This document shows, piece by piece, positions 1 to 5,619 of a stretch of 6,443 bases of DNA. The DNA lies in assembly GCA_910577065.1 (NCBI GenBank), contig CAJTLD010000137.1:1-6443 (forward strand). Direction: 5' to 3'. Every line of letters begins with the position of its first letter. The first letter of the stretch is position 1. Under the pieces are notes generated by a model. The model ran no database searches. It was not told the DNA's origin and worked only from the letters and a program-made list of their open reading frames with translations. The DNA is from an uncultured Lachnospiraceae bacterium (GTDB lineage: Bacteria > Bacillota > Clostridia > Lachnospirales > Lachnospiraceae). The position numbers and the translations under genes are program-made.

Positions 1-519
1 CCTGCCGTTTTTGCGCAGCGTCTCCAATGTCTCCAGTACAAAAAAGGTCCGCTGGCTTTCAATATAGCGCCCGACTGACTGCACCGTCCCTTCAAAAGAC
101 ATGCCTGCGTTTTCGCATTCCTGGGCTTTCATGCCGATTAAAGTCTCTCCGACGGAAGCGGAACAGGAATTAAACACATGGATTTTTTTTGCGTCTTTTC
201 CATGTTCTTCTTCGTAAAGCTTCTTGGCAAGCACGGCGCTGTTGTAGGAGCCGCTCAGTTCTTTTGAAAGCGTTACAACGTAAATATGCTCCGCTTCCCC
301 TTCAAATGCCTGCATATACGCTTCCGGGGAAGGGCAGGAGGATTTGGGGCCGGTGGGGCTTTCTTTGACTTTTGTCAGAAAATCCAGCTGATCAAATGTT
401 TGATCGTCAACGATCCGGCAGCCGTTTACTTCCATTTCCAAAGCAACATTCTGGTAATGCCCATCTGACTTTAACTCTTCGGTCAATTCCCCGCAGCTGT
501 CAATTATGATTTTATACAT
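1..519 (-). CDS. DegV family fatty-acid-binding protein, N-terminal part (C-terminus beyond window)
   Basis: Translating the minus strand from the ATG at 519-517 gives 173 uninterrupted codons running off the left edge. The family usually has about 280-290 residues, so roughly the C-terminal 110 are missing. DegV proteins bind a single fatty acid, and in Firmicutes the FakB members present it to the kinase FakA; which role this one has is not visible. Family landmarks are a beta-strand start MYKIIIDSCGEL (1-12), SCPSPEAY (61-68, the serine-rich lipid head-group loop), LSKELSGSYNSA (84-95), FNSCSASVGE (116-125) and LETLRKNGR (165-173), the last matching the usual LExLKKGGR. The start is fixed by GGAGGT at 524-529, four bases upstream of the ATG. 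The gene is divergent from dpaA and shows no obvious functional link to it. Family assignment is confident; paralog identity is not determined. Confidence 0.9.
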   Translation of the reverse strand, partial: MYKIIIDSCGELTEELKSDGHYQNVALEMEVNGCRIVDDQTFDQLDFLTKVKESPTGPKSSCPSPEAYMQAFEGEAEHIYVVTLSKELSGSYNSAVLAKKLYEEEHGKDAKKIHVFNSCSASVGETLIGMKAQECENAGMSFEGTVQSVGRYIESQRTFFVLETLETLRKNGR

Positions 520-544
520 GCTTACCTCCAAAATAAGTTTCTAT

Positions 545-573
545 ATTTTATGTTATTTCCATCTATTTGACAT
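545..573 (-). promoter_or_regulatory. candidate sigma-A promoter for the degV-family gene
   Basis: Read on the minus strand, ATGTCA (573-568, 4/6 match to TTGACA) is followed by a 17-nt spacer and TAAAAT (550-545, 5/6 match to TATAAT). This would start transcription about 18-20 nt upstream of the ATG at 519, leaving just enough room for the GGAGGT site. The region is AT-rich, so chance matches are likely. Confidence 0.35.
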
Positions 574-642
574 AGTTTCTATTACCAGATGTATCATATC
601 ATAAAAACCGCCTGATGTACAGTGGAAAATAATATCTGACGC

Positions 643-670
643 ACACTCCTTTTTTGTCCTGCATACTATA
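643..670 (+). promoter_or_regulatory. sigma-K-like (mother-cell sporulation) promoter for dpaA-dpaB-asnB
   Basis: AC at 643-644 is followed by exactly 17 nt and then CATACTATA at 662-670. This fits the published Bacillus sigma-K pattern AC-N17-CATANNNTA at every specified position, and the extended mACm at -35 (CACA, 642-645) and a G before CATA (661) also fit. Transcription would start near 677, giving a leader of about 27 nt before the dpaA ATG. In Bacillus subtilis the orthologous spoVF operon is transcribed by sigma-K, so position and sequence agree. Sigma-E has a similar -10 and cannot be excluded from sequence alone. Confidence 0.65.
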
Positions 671-703
671 TCCTAAACCACAGATCACCGAAAGGCTTCT
701 TCC

Positions 704-1591
704 ATGAACGCTTCCCACTACGATTATGCCGTAATCGGCGGCGATCTGCGCCAGGTATACCTTACCGCAGAGCTTGTACGCGCAGGCTGCAGCGTCTGTC
801 AGTACGCCCTCTGCCGTCCTCCGGAGCAAATCTGTCCGAAGCTTGCCGGCGCAGTCCCCACTCTTTCCTTAGAAGACGCGTGCAGCCATTCCTCCTGCGT
901 CGTCTGTCCCATCCCCTTAAGCCGGGACGGCATTTTTTTAAACCAGAACCGCTCCAAAAAAAACATCCCGCTTTCGCAGCTTCTGCTGTATCTTACGCCG
1001 GGTCAGCTTTTTTTGGCGGGATGCATCCCGAAGGAATTTGCCCCCCCTGCCCGGAACAAAAACATCCGCTGTTTCGATTTTATGAAGGATGCCGCCCTCT
1101 CCCACTTTAACAGCATCGCAACGGCGGAAGGCGTACTCTGCGAAGCCATCCGCCTAAGTCCCAAAAACCTGCATCAAAGCCGCTGCGCGGTGCTTGGCTA
1201 CGGAACCTGCGGGCGCACGATTGCCGACAAATTAAAAGGGATGCGCTGTTATGTCACCGTTGCCGCCGCGCCGGACGCGGAAATCTGCCAGGCATCTCCC
1301 CTTGCGGATCAGGCGCTTTCTCTTTCTGACCTGTTCGGGCAAATCCGGGAGTACGATTTTATCTTCAATACCGTTCCCGCCCTGCTGTTAAATAAAGACG
1401 TCTTAAGCCGCGTCCGGCCCGATACGGCTGTCCTTGATATCGCGTCCGCCCCCGGCGGCGTCGATTTTGCAGCGGCAAAGGAGCTTTCTGTGACCGCGCT
1501 TTCCTGTCCCGGCTTACCGGGCAAATATGCGCCGCTTTCGTCCGCGCAGGCCGTTTTCGCTTCGATCCTGCGGGCGGAACATAAAATTTGA
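704..1591 (+). CDS. dpaA: Dipicolinate synthase subunit A
   Basis: This is the NAD(P)-binding subunit of dipicolinate synthase (SpoVFA), which with DpaB oxidises the lysine-pathway intermediate (4-hydroxy-tetrahydrodipicolinate/dihydrodipicolinate) to dipicolinic acid in the mother cell for transport into the forespore. The 295 residues match the usual length. Visible motifs are the N-terminal GGDLRQVYL (12-20), NSIATAEG (136-143), a Rossmann-fold dinucleotide loop VLGYGTCGRTIA (163-174), FNTVP (221-225), DIASAPGGVDF (245-255) and CPGLPGKYAP (268-277), in the order expected for DpaA. The start is supported by AAAGG at 691-695, eight bases before the ATG. It is the first gene of a compact operon: dpaB follows after 13 nt. 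A sigma-K-like promoter lies about 35 nt upstream of the ATG. The protein is fairly cysteine-rich in its N-terminal half, which fits an anaerobe but is not diagnostic. Confidence 0.95.
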   Translation: MNASHYDYAVIGGDLRQVYLTAELVRAGCSVCQYALCRPPEQICPKLAGAVPTLSLEDACSHSSCVVCPIPLSRDGIFLNQNRSKKNIPLSQLLLYLTPGQLFLAGCIPKEFAPPARNKNIRCFDFMKDAALSHFNSIATAEGVLCEAIRLSPKNLHQSRCAVLGYGTCGRTIADKLKGMRCYVTVAAAPDAEICQASPLADQALSLSDLFGQIREYDFIFNTVPALLLNKDVLSRVRPDTAVLDIASAPGGVDFAAAKELSVTALSCPGLPGKYAPLSSAQAVFASILRAEHKI

Positions 1592-1597
1592 AAGGAG
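1592..1597 (+). promoter_or_regulatory. ribosome binding site that decides the dpaB start
   Basis: AAGGAG lies seven bases before the ATG at 1605. An in-frame ATG at 1527, inside dpaA, would add 26 arginine-rich residues with no family counterpart, so this site favours 1605 as the true start. Confidence 0.85.
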
Positions 1598-1604
1598 TCA
1601 ACCC

Positions 1605-2183
1605 ATGTCTTTAGAAGGAACACACATCGGAGTCGCGTTTACCGGCTCGTTTTGTACTTATGAAAACGTGTTTGCGGAGCTAAATAAACTGGCCGAACAG
1701 GGCGCCATTGTACAGACCATTTTTTCGGACGCCTCGCAGACCTTAGACAGCCGCTTCGGAAACGCTTCCGATTTTATCCGAAAAGCGGAAGAAATCACCG
1801 GGATAAAACCGATGCTCACCATCCCGCAGGCGGAGCCCATAGGCCCCAAAAGCCTGCTTGACATCCTGGTGATTTTTCCCTGCACCGGCAACACCATTGC
1901 AAAGTTAGCCAACGGAATCACCGACACCCCTGTCTTAATGGCGGCAAAGGCGCACCTGCGCAACAACAAACCGCTTTTGATTTCCATTTCCACCAACGAC
2001 GCTTTGGGCATGAATATGAAAAACATCGGCATGCTGTTAAACAGCAAAAACATCTATTTCATCCCCTTCGGACAGGATAACCCCGCCAAAAAGCCCAACT
2101 CCATGATTGCGCACACAAATCTTTTAATCCCTTCTCTGGAAGCTGCGCTTTCGGGCAGGCAGTACCAGCCGATTATTCAGTAA
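1605..2183 (+). CDS. dpaB: Dipicolinate synthase subunit B
   Basis: This is the flavoprotein-like subunit (SpoVFB, flavoprotein/UbiX-Dfp fold family) that partners DpaA in making dipicolinic acid, the Ca2+ chelate of the spore core responsible for dehydration and heat resistance. The 192 residues match the normal length. Motifs are GVAFTGSFC near the N-terminus (9-17, the phosphate-binding beta-alpha turn), PCTGNT (92-97), GITDTPV (104-110), AAKAHLRN (113-120) and PFGQDNPAKKPNS (154-166). The last is a hallmark of DpaB proteins. The start at 1605 rather than 1527 gives the expected MSLEGTHIGVAFTG beginning and has a good AAGGAG. It lies 13 nt after dpaA and 15 nt before asnB, implying one transcript and co-expression with its obligate partner. 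Assignment is confident from motif order and context. Confidence 0.95.
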   Translation: MSLEGTHIGVAFTGSFCTYENVFAELNKLAEQGAIVQTIFSDASQTLDSRFGNASDFIRKAEEITGIKPMLTIPQAEPIGPKSLLDILVIFPCTGNTIAKLANGITDTPVLMAAKAHLRNNKPLLISISTNDALGMNMKNIGMLLNSKNIYFIPFGQDNPAKKPNSMIAHTNLLIPSLEAALSGRQYQPIIQ

Positions 2184-2198
2184 AAAAGGAGGATACCT

Positions 2199-4049
2199 AT
2201 GTGTGGAATTGCCGGTTTTTTTCACCCGAACGCCGATTATACCAGGGAACCCAAAAAATGGCGCAGCGTCTTAAACCATATGAACCAGGTGCAGAGGCGG
2301 CGCGGCCCGGACGGCAGCGGCGCCTACCTTGCACCCTGCTGCGGCTTTGCGCATGTCCGGCTTAAAATCATTGACCTTTATACCGGGGCGCAGCCCATGG
2401 TACGCAAAAAAGACGGGCGCGAATTTGCCATTGTCTTTAACGGTGAAATTTACAACATGAACGAACTGAAAGCGGAGCTTATTTTAGAAGGGGCAGAATT
2501 TGAAACTGCAAGCGATACCGAGGTCATACTGGTCGGATACATGCTCCACGGTTCTTCTTTCATAAAGAAATTAAACGGCATTTTTGCCGCCGCCGTATGG
2601 GATTCGAGTTCAAGAAGGCTCTGCCTGTTCCGCGACCGCTTAGGCGTAAAGCCTTTATTCTACACCAAAGCAGGCGATACCTTCCTGTTTGCCTCGGAAA
2701 TCAAGGGGTTGTTTGCCTACCCCGGCGTAAAAGCCGTATTAGACCGCGACGGTCTGTGCGAACTCTTTGCCTTAGGACCCGCAAAATCCTATGGGAAAGG
2801 CGTATTTAAGGATATTTTTGAAGTGCTTCCCGGCCACTGCATAACGTTGGAGGACGACGCCTTTTCGGACGAAGCGTACTGGACGCTTAAGAGCCGGCCG
2901 CATACGGATTCTTTTGACGCAACCGTTGAAAAAACGGCGTGGCTGTTAGAAGACGCGGTCAAAAAACAGATGCTTGCGGATATCCCAATCAGCACGTTCC
3001 TCTCCGGCGGCATTGACAGCAGTCTGGTCACCGCAATCTGTGCGAAGGAGCTGCACAGGCAGGGAAAGCAGTTAAACACCTTTTCCTTTGATTTTACGGG
3101 CAACAGCAAGTATTTTAAATCCAACGACTTTCAGCCGAGCCAGGACCGCCCCTTTGCGGAGCAGATGGTTTCCCACTGCGGCACGAACCACCGCTTTTTG
3201 GAGTGCGGCAACGCCGATCAGTTAAACTGTCTGTACCTTGCCGTCAACGCCAGGGATCTTCCCTGCATGGCGGACGTGGAATCCTCCATGCTCTATTTCT
3301 GCTCTAAGGTCGCGCCGCACAACAAAGTGACGCTGACCGGAGAATGCGCCGATGAAATTTTCGGGGGATATCCGTGGTTCCACAGCAAAACGGCGTTTGA
3401 AACGGACGCGTTTCCCTGGTCGTCCGATCTGGCGCCGCGCCGGGCGCTTTTAGACGACGCGCTGATCGCGGAGCTTCGCATGGAAGAATACGCGCGCGCC
3501 GCTTACGAAAAGACCATTCACGAAACGCCCGTACTGCCGGAGGATTCCCCGGAAGAAAAAAGGCGGCGGGAAATCGCGTATCTGAACCTGCGCTGGTTTA
3601 TGGTGACGCTTTTAGACCGGATGGACCGCACCAGCATGTACAACGGCTTAGAAGCCAGGGTGCCTTTTGCCGACCACCGGATTGTGGAATATGTCTTTAA
3701 CGTGCCCTGGGAAATGAAATGTAAGGACGGCATTGTCAAAGGGCTTTTACGTCATGCCGGGACAAAATATCTGCCAAAGGATATTTTGTGGCGCAAAAAA
3801 AGCCCCTATCCAAAGACCTACGATCCGTCTTATGAGAAGCTTTTGGGAAAACAGTTAAAAGAAGTCCTTGCCACGCCGAACGCGCCAATCCGGACCCTTT
3901 TGGATCCGAAAAAGGTACACGCGTTTTTAGACAGCCCTTCGGACTACGGCAGGCCGTGGTACGGGCAGCTTATGGCAGGCCCCCAGATGCTCGCATACCT
4001 GCTGCAGGTCAATTACTGGCTGAAGGCTTACCGTGTGAGGATTGTGTAG
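2199..4049 (+). CDS. asnB: Asparagine synthase (glutamine-hydrolysing), long form, in the dpaAB operon
   Basis: The family converts aspartate, ATP and glutamine to asparagine; some relatives instead amidate meso-diaminopimelate in peptidoglycan. The 616 residues comprise an N-terminal class-II glutaminase (about 2-210) and a C-terminal synthetase domain (about 240-600). The catalytic Cys2 follows Met1 (MCGIAGF); further glutaminase motifs are RGPDG (35-39), NGEIYN (81-86), SDTEVIL (105-111) and FRDRLGVKPLFY (144-155). The ATP PP-loop is LSGGIDSS (268-275), followed by TGECADEIFGGYPWF (380-394) and GLEARVPFADH (483-493). No key residue seems lost. Length and the ECADEIFGGYPWF signature, from memory, resemble Bacillus-type long AsnB/AsnO rather than E. 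coli AsnB (about 554 residues). One deviation is Arg34 where the family usually has His before RGPD. AAGGAGG at 2186-2192 is a very strong ribosome site. Context implies sporulation expression, as known for B. subtilis AsnO. The physiological substrate is unresolved. Confidence 0.93.
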   Translation: MCGIAGFFHPNADYTREPKKWRSVLNHMNQVQRRRGPDGSGAYLAPCCGFAHVRLKIIDLYTGAQPMVRKKDGREFAIVFNGEIYNMNELKAELILEGAEFETASDTEVILVGYMLHGSSFIKKLNGIFAAAVWDSSSRRLCLFRDRLGVKPLFYTKAGDTFLFASEIKGLFAYPGVKAVLDRDGLCELFALGPAKSYGKGVFKDIFEVLPGHCITLEDDAFSDEAYWTLKSRPHTDSFDATVEKTAWLLEDAVKKQMLADIPISTFLSGGIDSSLVTAICAKELHRQGKQLNTFSFDFTGNSKYFKSNDFQPSQDRPFAEQMVSHCGTNHRFLECGNADQLNCLYLAVNARDLPCMADVESSMLYFCSKVAPHNKVTLTGECADEIFGGYPWFHSKTAFETDAFPWSSDLAPRRALLDDALIAELRMEEYARAAYEKTIHETPVLPEDSPEEKRRREIAYLNLRWFMVTLLDRMDRTSMYNGLEARVPFADHRIVEYVFNVPWEMKCKDGIVKGLLRHAGTKYLPKDILWRKKSPYPKTYDPSYEKLLGKQLKEVLATPNAPIRTLLDPKKVHAFLDSPSDYGRPWYGQLMAGPQMLAYLLQVNYWLKAYRVRIV

Positions 4050-4090
4050 CGGATACCGAGCACGCCGCCGGAACTATTGGCTTCTATAAA

Positions 4091-4109
4091 GCCGCAAAAA
4101 GCCTGCGGC
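4091..4109. terminator. short GC-rich hairpin after asnB
   Basis: GCCGCA (4091-4096) pairs with TGCGGC (4104-4109) around a 7-nt loop. On the plus strand it is followed by A residues rather than T, so it is not a canonical terminator for asnB. On the minus strand it is followed by TTTATAG, a weak T-tract. It may be an auxiliary terminator or a stabilising 3' stem. Confidence 0.35.
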
Positions 4110-4117
4110 AAAAAATA

Positions 4118-4149
4118 AGGCCGGGAACCTGTTTTTAGATTCCCGGCTT
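4118..4149. terminator. convergent intrinsic terminator between asnB and the HExxH gene
   Basis: A 10-bp stem (4118-4127 with 4140-4149, including one G-U pair; core GCCGGGAA/TTCCCGGC) closes a 12-nt loop. On the minus strand it is followed by TTATTTTTT, a good U-tract, and it begins only five bases after the stop codon of the minus-strand gene, so it should terminate that gene. On the plus strand the tail TTAATTCTCACTTT is weaker but may also stop asnB transcription. Confidence 0.75.
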
Positions 4150-4154
4150 AATTC

Positions 4155-5105
4155 TCACTTTGCCAGTTTTTGGTGCATCTGCAGATATTTGCTTTTTTTC
4201 ATTTCTTTCACAAGCTTCTTATAATCCCCGGTAAACCTGCCCATCCCGGCCATCCTGCCGTTCTTTCCCACCAAAACGCTCTCATCGGAAACTTCCATCC
4301 GGTATCCTTTCTTCGCAAAATACTCTTTCAGTTTCCGAAAATTCTTCTCATATTTGGCATTCAGTCTGGCATAATCCTTCTCAATTTCCCGGTATGCCTG
4401 ACGAAGCGGTTTATTCGCTAAAATCCCGCGGTATATTTCCGGGTAATGCTGTTTCGCATAATACAGATAATGCAGGATATAATACTTAAATTCCGCATAT
4501 GCCATGCGCCCGTTTTCGCAGAAATTGATATACGTCCTCCACTGATCCCAGCCTGCATTTTTTTCCTCATAATACAGATACAGGCGGACCGTATTGTTCA
4601 TACTCATCCGGTAGGCCATAAATTCATTCATCAGACCGTAAATCCCCTGCACATTAGACGCCAGATTCGGTATGGGTTTTGCAACATATGTATCATACCG
4701 AAACGTTCTGAGCCTTCCTGGTATCGTGTTTGCCATATTTTTTGTCGGATATACCTGCGTATGCCGGACGGGAACGGTTTTTTTGCGGTTTACAAAATAA
4801 TGCGTTTCGTACATGCCGCGGATACTGTAGGCATGCGTTTCTTCATGGACGGCAATGGAAATCCTGTCAATCATCCGCCCTTCGGTAAACCAGGCCAGAA
4901 TATCGTCTCCGGCTGCCATTTGTTTTTTCATAATATACGCGCCGTCTTTGTCGTATTTGTTTAAAATTTTCAGTACATTCCGCTCCGTAGCAGGCGCGTT
5001 CATACCCGGCATTTTAGCCGCGTTTGCTTCGAACGACGCGGCAGGCGAAACAATTGCCAGGATTAAAACCAGAAATCCGGCTAACAGATTCTTAATGCGC
5101 TTCAT
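4155..5105 (-). CDS. Secreted putative zincin-like metallopeptidase of unknown family (HEETH motif)
   Basis: I do not recognise the family. The 316-residue product starts with a typical Sec signal peptide: basic MKRIKN, a hydrophobic core LLAGFLVLILAIVS (7-20) and a probable signal peptidase I site after A-N-A (27-29). There is no lipobox and no second membrane segment, so it is probably released or held at the wall. Residues 85-93 read AVHEETHAY, an HExxH zinc-binding pattern (His87, Glu88, His91). About 70 residues later LMNEFMAYR places Glu161 where gluzincins carry their third ligand. That makes a metallopeptidase plausible but unproven. The middle (about 170-226) is rich in Tyr and aromatics, and the C-terminal part (about 235-316) is lysine-rich and mostly helical-looking. 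The start at 5105 is preferred over an in-frame ATG at 5156 because it has a strong ribosome site and puts the signal peptide at the N-terminus. It is divergent from the small gene at 5302. Confidence 0.8.
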   Translation of the reverse strand: MKRIKNLLAGFLVLILAIVSPAASFEANAAKMPGMNAPATERNVLKILNKYDKDGAYIMKKQMAAGDDILAWFTEGRMIDRISIAVHEETHAYSIRGMYETHYFVNRKKTVPVRHTQVYPTKNMANTIPGRLRTFRYDTYVAKPIPNLASNVQGIYGLMNEFMAYRMSMNNTVRLYLYYEEKNAGWDQWRTYINFCENGRMAYAEFKYYILHYLYYAKQHYPEIYRGILANKPLRQAYREIEKDYARLNAKYEKNFRKLKEYFAKKGYRMEVSDESVLVGKNGRMAGMGRFTGDYKKLVKEMKKSKYLQMHQKLAK

Positions 5106-5112
5106 ATATGGA

Positions 5113-5120
5113 CCCTCCCC
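5113..5120 (-). promoter_or_regulatory. ribosome binding site that decides the start of the HExxH gene
   Basis: On the minus strand GGGGAGGG lies seven bases before the ATG at 5105-5103. The longer reading from 5156 would put 17 polar residues before the signal peptide, so 5105 is the better start. Confidence 0.8.
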
Positions 5121-5132
5121 TTTGTTGAAACA

Positions 5133-5161
5133 TATCCTTATGGTAACATCATGCAATCAGT
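5133..5161 (-). promoter_or_regulatory. speculative sigma-E/sigma-K-like promoter for the HExxH gene
   Basis: On the minus strand AC (5161-5160) is followed by exactly 17 nt and CATAAGGATA (5142-5133). The AC, spacing and CATA match the mother-cell consensus, but the final TA is one base later than in CATANNNTA. I found no good TTGACA/TATAAT pair in the same stretch. Transcription would begin about 20 nt before the ATG, overlapping or very near the ribosome site, which weakens the call. Confidence 0.2.
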
Positions 5162-5176
5162 TTAACATAGAACAAG

Positions 5177-5196
5177 AATGCCCGCAACGGGGCATT
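5177..5196. repeat. perfect inverted repeat in the divergent intergenic region
   Basis: AATGCCC (5177-5183) and GGGCATT (5190-5196) are perfect inverted arms around a 6-nt centre. The arms lie upstream of both flanking genes, about 30 nt before the -35 of the rightward promoter. No T-tract follows on either strand, so an operator or protein-binding site is more likely than a terminator. Function is unknown. Confidence 0.5.
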
Positions 5197-5225
5197 GGGA
5201 TACATTTTGAACAAGGAATAAATAC

Positions 5226-5254
5226 TTTACACCCAAACTGCTTATTGATATAAT
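5226..5254 (+). promoter_or_regulatory. near-consensus sigma-A promoter for the 60-residue protein gene
   Basis: TTTACA (5226-5231, 5/6 to TTGACA) is separated by exactly 17 nt from a perfect TATAAT (5249-5254). The expected start near 5261 gives a leader of about 40 nt. This is the strongest vegetative promoter visible in the window and supports the reality of the short downstream gene. Confidence 0.8.
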
Positions 5255-5258
5255 GAAA

Positions 5259-5276
5259 CTGCCAGATAAACGGCAG
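5259..5276 (+). other. small hairpin at the 5' end of the predicted leader
   Basis: CTGCC (5259-5263) pairs with GGCAG (5272-5276) across an 8-nt loop, right at the predicted transcription start. Such 5' stems can protect an mRNA from decay, but five base pairs may be coincidental. Confidence 0.3.
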
Positions 5277-5301
5277 CAAACAGAAAGCAGGTGATTGATA
5301 T

Positions 5302-5484
5302 ATGGCTGAAAAAGAAATGATTCAAAGGAACATTGAAGAATTTGCAAGATTACAGCGTTATATGAAATTGTCTGATAAAAGCTCGGAAGCATATGCCGAA
5401 ATGAAAGACCGATATATTGAATTAAAAATTATTCTGACGGCTTCCGGGATTAACTTAACCGAACTGGACAAAATCAAAGAGTAA
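5302..5484 (+). CDS. Small charged helical protein of unknown function (60 residues)
   Basis: I do not recognise this family. Four independent signals support a real gene: a near-consensus promoter at 5226-5254, an AGGTGA ribosome site at 5289-5294 seven bases before the ATG, an open frame ending in TAA, and a terminator hairpin beginning about 40 nt later. The product is highly charged, has no Cys or Trp, and shows no signal peptide or membrane segment. It reads as two amphipathic helices (about 3-22 and 27-48) joined by a polar turn LSDKSS (23-28), with a short C-terminal helix TELDKIKE (53-60). Such helical hairpins often mediate protein-protein contacts, but that is inference. By hand count the gene is about 34% GC, clearly more AT-rich than the dpa operon. 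It is transcribed divergently from the HExxH gene. Confidence 0.75.
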   Translation: MAEKEMIQRNIEEFARLQRYMKLSDKSSEAYAEMKDRYIELKIILTASGINLTELDKIKE

Positions 5485-5521
5485 CAAACAACGGAATTTT
5501 TTCCAAATACCAGAACATGCT

Positions 5522-5564
5522 TGCAGAATGCCAAAAGCCCTGAACGGGCTTTTGACATTTTGCG
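5522..5564. terminator. long bidirectional intrinsic terminator between the small gene and addA
   Basis: The core stem CAAAAGCCC (5532-5540) pairs perfectly with GGGCTTTTG (5546-5554) around the loop TGAAC. Beyond a single C-A mismatch (5531/5555) pairing continues through 5522-5530 with 5556-5564, with two G-U pairs. Both strands read GGGCTTTT at the 3' arm, so it can serve both convergent genes, the small gene from the left and addA from the right. Confidence 0.8.
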
Positions 5565-5619
5565 TAAAATATGAGCGGCTCTTACGTCTCCCTTTTTGTC
5601 TCGGCAACGCGCTTCCCTC

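Noticed and set aside
567..597. Plus-strand TTGACA at 567-572 as a vegetative promoter for dpaA
   Set aside because: A perfect -35 but no adequate -10: at 17 nt the hexamer is TGTATC, and TATCAT needs a 19-nt spacer. The sigma-K-like site downstream is a better fit to the gene's role.
1527..1604. Upstream in-frame ATG that would lengthen dpaB by 26 residues and overlap dpaA
   Set aside because: The extension is arginine-rich, lies within dpaA and has no DpaB counterpart. The ATG at 1605 has a well-spaced AAGGAG and begins at the conserved N-terminus.
1658..2053. 131-codon minus-strand open frame opposite dpaB
   Set aside because: dpaB is unmistakable on the other strand. This frame has no recognisable domain, and its composition follows from dpaB codons.
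4446..4964. 172-codon plus-strand open frame
   Set aside because: It lies entirely antisense to the HExxH gene, has no family resemblance, and is rich in Ile/Phe/His as expected of a complementary-frame shadow.
5106..5156. Longer start for the HExxH gene at 5156
   Set aside because: It would bury the signal peptide behind 17 polar residues. The ATG at 5105 has a strong GGGGAGGG seven bases upstream.
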